Source: Tenacibaculum haliotis (GTDB lineage Bacteria > Bacteroidota > Bacteroidia > Flavobacteriales > Flavobacteriaceae). Taken from it: a stretch of 64,000 bases of DNA. The stretch lies in assembly GCF_025215075.1 (NCBI RefSeq), contig NZ_JAOBTH010000023.1, positions 1-64,000 of the forward strand. The letters are read 5' to 3'. How positions within the stretch are numbered: the first letter of the stretch is position 1; every line of letters starts with the position of its first letter. A program made the position numbers and the translations under genes. The notes under the pieces were generated by a model. The model saw only the letters and a list, made by a program, of their open reading frames with translations. It was not told the origin of the DNA and searched no databases. Shown here one piece after another: positions 17,358 to 24,476 of the stretch.

Positions 17358-17732
17358 TTATTTTTCGGTTTCTTTATTTCCGTCAAGTTTCAATTCATTT
17401 CGTTTAATATTTTGCAAAATCGTAAAATTCCAAATGATAAAAACAATTGTCAATATCGTAAATAAAATTCCGCAATAAAGAAATACATCTTGAAGTGTTT
17501 CCAAAATAACTTTTTCTTTTTCCATAGGTTCTAAAGTTATTTTTTGTGAAATAGTGACAGATAAATAAGCTCCCCACATTAGAGATGCTAACAAGGTAAA
17601 CACATCTGATAAAATACTTTTACTTTTAATTGAATTCAGATTGTCGTTGGTAACTAAATAAAATGTTACTTTTTTAGGAACGATTTTACTTTCGACAAGA
17701 CCTCCAGTTTCTCCGAGTTTAAAATCAGTCAT
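17358..17732 (-). CDS. Two-helix membrane protein, cassette 11
   Basis: A 124-residue protein with two predicted transmembrane segments, VFTLLASLMWGAYLSVTI and VFLYCGILFTILTIVFIIW, and short charged ends. No family recognised. Its ATG follows the 70-residue gene's stop by 2 bp, so the pair is co-translated. A small soluble plus small membrane pair could be a toxin-antitoxin or effector module, but nothing in the sequence proves it. Confidence 0.65.
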   Translation of the reverse strand: MTDFKLGETGGLVESKIVPKKVTFYLVTNDNLNSIKSKSILSDVFTLLASLMWGAYLSVTISQKITLEPMEKEKVILETLQDVFLYCGILFTILTIVFIIWNFTILQNIKRNELKLDGNKETEK

Positions 17733-17734
17733 AT

Positions 17735-17947
17735 TTATCCGTTTTTAAATTCAATTCCAGAGTTTGGATATTTCTTTTTTAATTCTTCAACTACTTGCTT
17801 TCGGATATTTTGTAAATCATCTGCTGTTGGTTTCTTTAGATTTGGATTTGCATTTAGCATTCCTTCTAATAATCTCTCTAAAACTCCTAACCTAAATTCA
17901 TTATCAAGAATTTGGTTAGCATCAATTTCTCCAAATTTTATTCCCAT
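17735..17947 (-). CDS. Small hypothetical protein, cassette 11 first gene
   Basis: A 70-residue, mostly helical, charged protein (MGIKFGEIDANQILDNEF...). It contains LERLLEGMLNANPN and RKQVVEELKKKYP helices. No family recognised. First gene of a two-gene cassette bounded by GTTGTAAAAC and GTTTTACAAC. Confidence 0.6.
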   Translation of the reverse strand: MGIKFGEIDANQILDNEFRLGVLERLLEGMLNANPNLKKPTADDLQNIRKQVVEELKKKYPNSGIEFKNG

Positions 17948-17986
17948 ATTTTTATTATTTCAGTATGTTCGTTTTAAATGTTTTAC

Positions 17987-18110
17987 AACGGTTTTATATA
18001 TGGTTTGTTGCGTGTTTTGAGCAACTAATATAGTTTAAAAAACTAAAACATCTACATTTGCGAGTATTTTCCGCAGGAAAATAAATGAGCAATGAACTAT
18101 ATATGTTGTT
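17987..18110. repeat. attC-like site 12 (variant)
   Basis: Outer arms ATATATGGTTTGTTGC and GCAATGAACTATATAT. Inner stem TATTTTCC-GCA-GGAAAATA has a GNA triloop. The body between differs from the main family. Confidence 0.75.
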
Positions 18111-18629
18111 GCCAAATGCGACTTTTTGTTTAAATTCTAGACTTTAAATATTTTCTAAATTATTGAATTTAAGTAAAATTTAATTCAGCATTTTTTAATT
18201 CCATAATATTTATTTTCAGTTTTTATAAAACTCTAAATTTTTAATGTTTTTAAATTATTCAATTTAAGTGAAATTTCAATTCCACGTTTTAATTCCGCGA
18301 TATTTATTTCAGTTTTTATAAGCCTCTAAATTTTAAATATTTTCTAAATTATTGAATTTTAGCAAAATTTCAATTCTACGTTTTCAATTCCGCGATATTT
18401 ATTTCCATTTTTATAAAATTCTAAATTTTTCAATATTTTCTAAATTATTGAATTTGAGAAAAATTTTAATTCTGCGTTTTTAAATTCCGTAATATTTATT
18501 TTCAGTTTTTATAAAATTCTAATTGTTGAAATATTTTCTAAATTATTCAATTTTAGTAAAACTTTAATTCTACGTTTTTATTCAGTAAAAATGGTTTTCA
18601 GTATTTTATTTTTCCGAGTTTTTGGCAAC
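18108..18629. repeat. Cassette 12: gene-free unit made of ~95-bp tandem repeats
   Basis: Bounded by GTTGCCAAA and TTTGGCAAC. It holds about five degenerate copies of a 93-98 bp A/T-rich unit starting at 18136, 18232, 18325, 18420 and 18518. Each contains TTTCTAAATTATTGAATTT, then AATTCCGCGATATTTATTT-like and TTTTTATAAAA segments. The last copy is truncated. No reading frame survives on either strand. Confidence 0.75.
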
Positions 18630-18750
18630 GTTGATGTATATGGTTTGTTGCGTGGTTTAAGCACTAAAGTTAGCAAATAAAAACCGAATAGAAAATCCGC
18701 GAGGATTTTCGTAAGTAGGCTAGAACTAGCAATAAATTATATACGGTGTT
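18627..18750. repeat. attC-like site 13
   Basis: Main-family site with inner stem GAAAATCC-GCGA-GGATTTTC and outer arms GTATATGGTTTGTTGC / GCAATAAATTATATAC. Confidence 0.85.
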
Positions 18751-18761
18751 ACCACACGTTT

Positions 18762-19310
18762 TTATTTCGGAATGTAGAATTTTTTGTGTTCAATCCAATT
18801 TCTTAAAAACTCTTTGTCGGCTAAATGCGTGAACCAAATTCGGTCATTTTCAGTTTCATATTCCAGTTCTATTATTTTTCCGCCAATTTTAGAAACGAAT
18901 TCTTTTATCTTTTCTCTATTTCCCGTAAAATCTGGGTCAATTGCTGATGAAAAGTCAACTAAACCACTTTCAATTTCTAAAATTTCCGACATTAATTCCG
19001 CAATGAATTTATGTCCATATTTTTGGTTAGTCCAAGCCATAAATCCGATATAGCACTTTGGAACATATCCAATTTTATTTATAAATTCAGTTTTTGATTC
19101 CGTGTCAAAATCTTCATCATCTTCAGCATCCGAGTAATAAATTCGGAATGGATAATTTTCTCCGTGATACTCCACGATTAAATCATAATCTAAATCGCTT
19201 TCTAAACTTAATTTAAATTCTCCACAGGATTCAATAGTTTTTTTAATCCGATTTGTCAATTCTATTGATAGATATTCTTTGAAATAAATCAGATTTGTAA
19301 ATCCTCCCAT
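18762..19310 (-). CDS. Hypothetical protein, cassette 13
   Basis: A 182-residue soluble acidic protein (MGGFTNLIYFKEYLSIEL...), with an Asp/Glu cluster near 82-92 (DAEDDEDFDTE) and a conserved-looking WTNQKYGHKFIAELM segment. No family assigned with confidence. It is the single gene of cassette 13, with ends GTTACCACAC and GTGTGGTAAC. Confidence 0.7.
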   Translation of the reverse strand: MGGFTNLIYFKEYLSIELTNRIKKTIESCGEFKLSLESDLDYDLIVEYHGENYPFRIYYSDAEDDEDFDTESKTEFINKIGYVPKCYIGFMAWTNQKYGHKFIAELMSEILEIESGLVDFSSAIDPDFTGNREKIKEFVSKIGGKIIELEYETENDRIWFTHLADKEFLRNWIEHKKFYIPK

Positions 19311-19333
19311 AATGTTGCTCTCAAATGTGTGGT

Positions 19334-19456
19334 AACGTGTTTGTGTATGATTTATGGCGTTTTAAAGCACTAAATTTAGTAAATAAAAACCGAATAGAAA
19401 ATCCGAGAGGATTTTCGTAAGTAGGCGAGAACTAGCCATTAATTATACACGGTGTT
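19334..19456. repeat. attC-like site 14
   Basis: Main-family site. Inner stem GAAAATCC-GAGA-GGATTTTC; outer arms GTGTATGATTTATGGC and GCCATTAATTATACAC. Confidence 0.85.
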
Positions 19457-19464
19457 GGCAATAG

Positions 19465-19941
19465 TTATTTTTCTTCTTTATATTTCAGTTTTTCAAGCTT
19501 TTCAAATTCTTTTTTATTGACTTTTCTTATTTTTTGATTTCTATCACAAAGACTTGTCGTGTAATCAAATTCATTTTTTGTTTTAGAAGAAAATTCATTA
19601 GATTTTCTCGCATAGACTAAATAAGATTTTCCCATTTCAAAACTGTATCCGCAACTTGCATCACTTTCAGCCGAAGCGATTTCAATAATCTCTTTTTTTA
19701 CTTTTCCTTTTATAGTTTTAATAATTTCAAACTCATAAATTATCGGATTTCCAGAAAACATATATTTTCCGTTGTTGAATTTTTTTGTACCAATGACTGT
19801 TCCGCTAATAATCAAATCAGCTTGAATAAATGCTTTTTCAACTTTTTTCGCTAAAGATTCATTTGTTTCAATACAGCTACAAGCAAATGTTTTTGTAAAA
19901 GAAAAAGTGAAGATTAAAATCAGTAAATATATTTTTCTCAT
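19465..19941 (-). CDS. Secreted NTR/TIMP-like domain protein, cassette 14
   Basis: A 158-residue exported protein: signal peptide MRKIYLLILIFTFSFTKTFA, then CSCIETNESL. The pattern CSC...ADLIISGTVIG...YEFEIIKTIKGK...CGYSFEMGKSYLVYARK matches the netrin/TIMP-like (NTR, OB-fold) layout found in bacterial secreted proteins, with the N-terminal CxC and a later Cys for disulfides. Its binding partner is unknown. Single gene of cassette 14. Confidence 0.7.
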   Translation of the reverse strand: MRKIYLLILIFTFSFTKTFACSCIETNESLAKKVEKAFIQADLIISGTVIGTKKFNNGKYMFSGNPIIYEFEIIKTIKGKVKKEIIEIASAESDASCGYSFEMGKSYLVYARKSNEFSSKTKNEFDYTTSLCDRNQKIRKVNKKEFEKLEKLKYKEEK

Positions 19942-19970
19942 AACCTTGATTTCGGTTTTTAATTATTGCC

Positions 19971-20094
19971 AACGGTTTTGTGTATGATTAGTGGCGTGTT
20001 TTAAGCATCTAATTTAGTAAATAGAATCTGAATAGAAAATCCGCGAGGATTTTCGTAAGTAGGCTTGAACCAGCCATTAATTATACACGTTGTT
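19971..20094. repeat. attC-like site 15
   Basis: Main-family site; inner stem GAAAATCC-GCGA-GGATTTTC; outer arms GTGTATGATTAGTGGC / GCCATTAATTATACAC, as in site 9. Confidence 0.85.
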
Positions 20095-20110
20095 GCCAGC
20101 AGTACTTTTT

Positions 20111-20368
20111 TCAGTCGTAATGAAATCTGCATTTCGCAATTAATATTTCTCCTTCTTTATATTGGTAAATCAGTCTATGCTCACTATCAATTCGTCTTGA
20201 CCAAAATCCAGCGTATTTATGTTTTAGAGGTTCAGGTTTTCCTATTCCATTAAAAGGATTTCGAGCGATGTCTTTTAGAAGTTCATTTATCTTCTTCAGC
20301 TTTTTCTTATCGGTTTTTTGCCAATATAAATAATCCTCCCAAGATTCGTCAACGAATATATACTTCAT
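20111..20368 (-). CDS. yoeB: YoeB/Txe-family mRNA interferase toxin, cassette 15
   Basis: An 85-residue protein with the full YoeB profile: WEDYLYWQKTDKKKLKKINELL, NPFNGIGKPEPLKH, GFWSRRIDSEHRLIYQY and the C-terminal CRFHYD. YoeB toxins cleave mRNA at the ribosome and are held inactive by YefM (established). Key Glu, Arg, His and Tyr positions are present. It follows the antitoxin by 1 bp. TA pairs are typical of large cassette arrays, where they are thought to stabilise them. Confidence 0.93.
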   Translation of the reverse strand: MKYIFVDESWEDYLYWQKTDKKKLKKINELLKDIARNPFNGIGKPEPLKHKYAGFWSRRIDSEHRLIYQYKEGEILIAKCRFHYD

Positions 20369-20369
20369 C

Positions 20370-20624
20370 TTAATTTTCGATTAGATCTTTGTTTAAAGTC
20401 ATTCCGCTTTTTAGTTTGTCAATCGCAGAATCTAATCGTGTTTCATTTTTTCGAGAAGAAAGTTCGTGATTTGTAGCCATTAAAGAATTGTATTCTTGTA
20501 ATGACATAACTACAATTCCAGAATCTTTTCCTCGGTTTATAATTAAAGTCTCAAAGTTCTTAGCTACTCTGTCCAAGTAACTTTTAATATCCTTTCTAAA
20601 GTCAGAAACAGTTGCTATTTGCAT
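20370..20624 (-). CDS. yefM: YefM/Phd-family antitoxin, cassette 15
   Basis: An 84-residue antitoxin starting MQIATVSDFRKDIKSYLDRV, with the Phd/YefM fold (TLIINRGKDSGIVVMSLQEYNSLMAT) and a C-terminal toxin-binding tail. An upstream in-frame ATG at 20648 is rejected because it lies inside the -7 promoter box. YefM binds YoeB and represses the operon with it. Confidence 0.9.
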   Translation of the reverse strand: MQIATVSDFRKDIKSYLDRVAKNFETLIINRGKDSGIVVMSLQEYNSLMATNHELSSRKNETRLDSAIDKLKSGMTLNKDLIEN

Positions 20625-20645
20625 AATATTGTATTTTTTAAAGTA

Positions 20646-20676
20646 CAAATATACGTACGAAATATGATGTATGCAA
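20646..20676 (-). promoter_or_regulatory. Promoter of the yefM-yoeB operon
   Basis: On the minus strand: TTG (20676-20674), 20 bp, then TATATTTG (20653-20646), a near-ideal Bacteroidota promoter 22 bp before the yefM ATG. ACGTACG-type palindromic bases between the boxes could be the YefM operator. Confidence 0.7.
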
Positions 20677-20695
20677 TTTTTTCCGTATTGCTGGC

Positions 20696-20819
20696 AACGG
20701 TTTTGTATATAGTTTGTTGCGTGTTTTAAGCACCTAATTTAGCAAATACAAACTAAATAGAAAATCCGCGAGGATTTTCGTAAGTAGGCTAGGACTAGTA
20801 ATGAATTATATACGGTGTT
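20696..20819. repeat. attC-like site 16
   Basis: Main-family site; inner stem GAAAATCC-GCGA-GGATTTTC. Confidence 0.85.
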
Positions 20820-20844
20820 GGCTGCTGGTTTTTCCTTTTTTATT

Positions 20845-21270
20845 TCACTGACATTCTATAACTTCTAGCCAAGTTACAGGATATTTTAATATTGAATTGT
20901 TTCTCTTTTCATATATATAAATCTCCTTAAAAACCTCTGAATTCTCCAAAATTTTAAGTTTTCCATTCTTTTCAGAGTTTTTAATGTTTTCGTCTATTAA
21001 TTTGTTTCTATAAATAATTATTTCAGAAAGAGTGTTAAAGGTGAATTTTTCAATTTCATTTTTTTTCACGTTCATTAATTCTGATTTTTTATTATACTCA
21101 AAATAATTTCCATTAATATAGAAAGTTGTATTTCCGTTTTTTTCAATTATTTTCCTGTTCTTCTCATTTATAATCTCATTATTCAAATTGTATGAGATAT
21201 TCACAATATTTGTCTTTTGAGAATAGCTATTTATTGAATAAGTTAATAAAAGATAGAATATAATTTTCAT
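20845..21270 (-). CDS. Secreted hypothetical protein, cassette 16
   Basis: A 141-residue protein with signal peptide MKIIFYLLLTYSINSYSQ. The mature part is Asn/Lys-rich with alternating beta-type segments and ends in WLEVIECQ. No family recognised. It is the sole gene of cassette 16. The cassette ends match less perfectly than elsewhere: GTTGGCTGC against GCTGCCAAC, one mismatch. Confidence 0.65.
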   Translation of the reverse strand: MKIIFYLLLTYSINSYSQKTNIVNISYNLNNEIINEKNRKIIEKNGNTTFYINGNYFEYNKKSELMNVKKNEIEKFTFNTLSEIIIYRNKLIDENIKNSEKNGKLKILENSEVFKEIYIYEKRNNSILKYPVTWLEVIECQ

Positions 21271-21310
21271 AATTAAATTTTAATCAGAGGATCTTCCTCT
21301 ACTTGCTGCC

Positions 21311-21436
21311 AACGTGTTTGTATATGGTTTGTTGCGTGGTTTAAGCACCTAATTTAGTAAATAATTACCAACCAAGAAAGTCCGCGAGGACTTTCGTAAG
21401 TAGGCGAGAAGCCAGCAATAAATTATATACGGTGTT
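21311..21436. repeat. attC-like site 17
   Basis: Main-family site; inner stem GAAAGTCC-GCGA-GGACTTTC. Body close to site 8. Confidence 0.85.
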
Positions 21437-21447
21437 GTATGCAGTTT

Positions 21448-21996
21448 TTATTTTAATTTCTCTTTTTGTAATTCCACAATTGTTTCTAATATTCTTATTA
21501 ATGGTTCAAGAAGCATTCTTTGTGACTCTTCAAAGTGTTTTTCTCCGTGTTGCATATTACATCTAACATTATAAATCGTACTAACAGAAGCTTGAGCTTT
21601 AATTGTTGGATTCTCATTTTCTAAATTATTCATCAATTCAATGTCAATATCTTTTTTTGAAACTCCGTCAGCAAGATTTATGTGAAAAATATCGTTTCTA
21701 ATTAAATCTGCAATTATATTAATATCCTCAAAATTATTATTCTCTTTTAATTTGGAAACTATATCAGTAGCAGAATTAAAATCAACTACTAATTTAGTGG
21801 CTTTTTCGAAATCAGAGTATCTAGATTTAGTCAAATTATTACTTGCTTTCATTTGTTTGATAGATTCATTGTAAAGCCTATTGTATAATGTATACAGAGC
21901 TGTGTATTTGTCGAATAAAGTGCCTAAGTCATCATTTTTGTATGATGAAATTTTGGTTGTCCAAGTTTCTATATATTTTTTTGTTTCCTCTGTCAT
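21448..21996 (-). CDS. HEPN-like helical protein, cassette 17
   Basis: A 182-residue all-helical protein. YNVRCNMQHGEKHF near residues 142-155 contains R145-x4-H150, the RX4-6H motif of HEPN ribonucleases, placed as usual before the last helix. It starts 6 bp after a protein with an ART-like opening. HEPN proteins serve as toxins or RNA-cleaving effectors in defence (established). Membership here rests on one motif plus helical content, so it is tentative. Confidence 0.6.
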   Translation of the reverse strand: MTEETKKYIETWTTKISSYKNDDLGTLFDKYTALYTLYNRLYNESIKQMKASNNLTKSRYSDFEKATKLVVDFNSATDIVSKLKENNNFEDINIIADLIRNDIFHINLADGVSKKDIDIELMNNLENENPTIKAQASVSTIYNVRCNMQHGEKHFEESQRMLLEPLIRILETIVELQKEKLK

Positions 21997-22002
21997 TACT
22001 TA

Positions 22003-22473
22003 TTAATATTTTATTTCTTTTGCTCTTTGTAATATGCAATGATTCTTATAATTATTTTGTCCTGAATTAGCTATTTGTGTTAACCAAGTCATTCGTGATG
22101 TTCTTATTTCATCATTATTTCCAATATCTATCATATTCATTATTTCAATATTTTCAATAGGTATGTTTTTTCTTAAAATAATGTTTTGGAATGGTTGAGT
22201 CCATTCTACTCCTGCTTGTTTATCTTGTATTATTTCTTTGGAAGTAAAATTATTTAACTTTTGAGGGAATTTTAGAAATACAATAGTTTCAGTATCATAA
22301 ATTTCAGGTAGTTGTTCTAAAGCAATTGCTAATAAAATTGGTAATTCACCAACTCTTGAAACGAAAATTTTCCCTTCTTTAGAATGGAATCCATTTATTT
22401 TAATTCCCTCCCAATTTTCTATTGTTGTAATATGATAAAAGGTCGCTTCTTCTTGGTTTAGAAAGGTATTCAT
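22003..22473 (-). CDS. Hypothetical protein with ADP-ribosyltransferase-like opening, cassette 17
   Basis: A 156-residue soluble protein. FYHITTIENWEGIKINGF followed by KIFVSR resembles the opening of small ART-fold or DUF-type proteins (His near the N-terminus, then a 'GI...G' turn and a short strand). No catalytic Glu can be placed with confidence. It is the first gene of a two-gene cassette with the HEPN-like protein, so a toxin-antitoxin or defence pair is plausible but unproven. Confidence 0.6.
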   Translation of the reverse strand: MNTFLNQEEATFYHITTIENWEGIKINGFHSKEGKIFVSRVGELPILLAIALEQLPEIYDTETIVFLKFPQKLNNFTSKEIIQDKQAGVEWTQPFQNIILRKNIPIENIEIMNMIDIGNNDEIRTSRMTWLTQIANSGQNNYKNHCILQRAKEIKY

Positions 22474-22495
22474 AGTTTTTGTTTAAATTGCATAC

Positions 22496-22684
22496 AACGT
22501 CTCCGTATATGAAATGTAGCGTGTAAAAAGATAATATTGTTTCGGATTATACACGAGCCGAATTTTTATTTTTTCTATTTATCTTTTATTCTCTAAATAT
22601 ACAAAAATAAAAATTTGGCGGACTCAATAAAGAAGCAAAAATCTCTCGGAAAGCCTATAATAGCTATGTTTTATATACATTGTT
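22496..22684. repeat. attC-like site 18 (long variant)
   Basis: At 189 bp this is longer than the rest. Outer arms GTATATGAAATGTAGC and AGCTATGTTTTATATAC are kept, and the boundaries are AACGTC and CATTGTTG. The centre is unlike other sites and includes inverted AAATTTTTATTTT / AAAATAAAAATTT segments, so the site may hold an insertion. Confidence 0.6.
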
Positions 22685-22730
22685 GTGCATAGTGCTTTTC
22701 ACGTTTAGCTTGGTTTTCCGATGTTTGTTA

Positions 22731-22744
22731 TTTAGTTCAAATGT
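22731..22744 (+). repeat. 14-bp direct repeat, left copy
   Basis: TTTAGTTCAAATGT directly abuts second-family copy C. An identical copy lies at 29657-29670 just beyond copy D, so the pair brackets the efflux segment like a target-site duplication. Confidence 0.55.
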
Positions 22745-22831
22745 GAGCGCTGGCAAGACATACTCTTTTGCAATTTTTGGCGTAGCGTTGGCTGTAGCTA
22801 ATTGCAAATGTGTATGGCTTTAACGGTTGGC
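22745..22831. repeat. Second-family palindrome, copy C
   Basis: Starts GAGCGCTGGC, ends CGGTTGGC. Stem CATACTCTTTTGCAATT / AATTGCAAATGTGTATG is identical to copy A. It is immediately preceded by the direct repeat at 22731-22744. Confidence 0.7.
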
Positions 22832-22983
22832 ATTTCCACCAATTCCTTTATTCAATATTTCTTTAACCAGTCCGAAAATCATATTTTTCACATCTTCTTT
22901 AAATTTTTTCTAGTAATTTTTTACTCATAGTATAAATGTAATACCAAATTCTAAAGATATATTCAATTAACAGACTTTCAATA

Positions 22984-23016
22984 AAAAAGGCGCATTTTTT
23001 ATAAGTTGCGCCTTTT
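22984..23016 (-). terminator. Terminator of the RND efflux operon
   Basis: AAAAGGCGCA and TGCGCCTTTT form a strong stem with an A/T-rich loop and run into T's on the minus strand, 20 bp after the last gene of the operon. Confidence 0.8.
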
Positions 23017-23035
23017 GAAGTTAACTTAAAAGTCT

Positions 23036-24457
23036 CTAATTCCAGCCACCACCAAGCGCTTGGTACAATTTTACATTAGCAAGTAACTGGTCGCGTTTGG
23101 TTTCTATAATTTCAATTTTAGAATCCAAAGTTTCTCTTTGTGTTAGTAATACTTCGGTGTATTCAGCCCTTGCAGATTTAAAAAGTAATAAAGACAAGTC
23201 AATAGATTCTGTTAATGCCTTGACTTGTTCTTCTTTAAGTTGAAAACTTTTATTCAATTTATCTGTATTTGATAATTGGTTGGCGACTTCCATATACGCA
23301 TTTAATATGGCACGCTCGTACTCAAAAACAGCTTGCAATTGCTGATTATTTGCGGTATTATATGCTGCTTTAATAGCATTTCTGTTAATTAATGGCGACA
23401 CCACATCGCCAACCAATGAATACACTAAAGATTCTGGTGTGCTGGTTAAAAATTTAGGATTAAAGGCCTCTAGACCTATACCTGCTCTAATACCAAAAGA
23501 CGGATAAAAATTAGATCTTGCAATTTTAACGTTCAGCTTTGAAGCTGCGAGTTCTAATTCGGCTTGCCTAATATCTGTTCGATTTGCCAATAGTTGTGAA
23601 GGCACACCAATATTAAGAGAGTTTATAGGTGTTTCCATAAAAGCATTAGAATTACGTACAATAGATTGCGGATACCTTCCAACGAGAAAATTAATAAGGT
23701 TCTCAGTTTCTACAATTTTTTGTTCTATCAGAAACTTATTGCTTTGATTTTTATACACATCTGCATCAAAACGTCTCACAGCTAATTGTGTAGCACGCGC
23801 AGCTTCCTTTTGCAGTTTTACCATTTTAAGTGCATTTTGTTGCAACTCTAAATTTTGCTCAATGATTTCCAATTGATTATCGAGTGCCATTAATTCGTAA
23901 TAGGCACTTGCAATTTCTGAAACCAGTTGCGTGACCATAAAATTCTTGCCTTCAACAGAAGCTAAATATTCTAAAACAGCAGCTTTTTTTCCGTTGCGTA
24001 GCTTTTTCCAAACGTCCAATTCCCAAGAAGCAGATAATCCTGCTTGAAAATTTGCTAAGGGTTCTGGAAATTCTTCATCCTCACGTATATTCAGATTATG
24101 TTCAACAGCTCCATTTCTTGTAAATTCGCCTACTTTTTCAACTTCTGCACCTGCAACGATATTAACGGAAGGTAAATATTCTCCTGTTTTCGCTTGAATT
24201 TCATTCTGCGCCATATTTACGCGCTGCAATAAAATATTAAGCTCTTGGTTGTTTGCCAAAGCCGAATCTATCAATGTTACCAAATTAGGGTCTGAAAAGA
24301 AATCTTTCCATTTTACAGTTGCCATAGTTGTAGAGTCTGTTGTTTGATTATCAAACTGCTCTGGTATTGCTTTATTTTCCTCTCGCACTATTTTAGTTGG
24401 TACACAAGCATACAATGAAAAGAATGCAAAAATGCCAACAACTAATTGTTTTTTCAT
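23036..24457 (-). CDS. Outer-membrane efflux lipoprotein (NodT/OprM type)
   Basis: Starting at Met 24457 this is a 473-residue protein. The signal sequence ends in lipobox SLYAC (Cys18), so it is lipid-anchored. The body has the duplicated TolC-like helical-barrel repeats, including DSALANNQELNILLQRV, ASWELDVWKKLRNGKKAA, NRTDIRQAELELAASKLNVKIAR and NAYMEVANQLSN. It forms the exit duct of the tripartite pump. An ATG 27 bp upstream overlaps the permease gene and would put charged residues before the signal peptide, so it is not chosen. Confidence 0.92.
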   Translation of the reverse strand: MKKQLVVGIFAFFSLYACVPTKIVREENKAIPEQFDNQTTDSTTMATVKWKDFFSDPNLVTLIDSALANNQELNILLQRVNMAQNEIQAKTGEYLPSVNIVAGAEVEKVGEFTRNGAVEHNLNIREDEEFPEPLANFQAGLSASWELDVWKKLRNGKKAAVLEYLASVEGKNFMVTQLVSEIASAYYELMALDNQLEIIEQNLELQQNALKMVKLQKEAARATQLAVRRFDADVYKNQSNKFLIEQKIVETENLINFLVGRYPQSIVRNSNAFMETPINSLNIGVPSQLLANRTDIRQAELELAASKLNVKIARSNFYPSFGIRAGIGLEAFNPKFLTSTPESLVYSLVGDVVSPLINRNAIKAAYNTANNQQLQAVFEYERAILNAYMEVANQLSNTDKLNKSFQLKEEQVKALTESIDLSLLLFKSARAEYTEVLLTQRETLDSKIEIIETKRDQLLANVKLYQALGGGWN

Positions 24458-24476
24458 CGTTATGATGTTAATTATC

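Noticed and set aside
262..22684. CRISPR array
   Set aside because: The repeats are about 125 bp palindromes and the intervals are 0.4-4 kb and coding; no short regular spacers.
262..22684. Sites as transposon ends or MITEs
   Set aside because: No transposase in the units, no target duplications at the sites, and unit-specific matching ends are not expected of MITEs.
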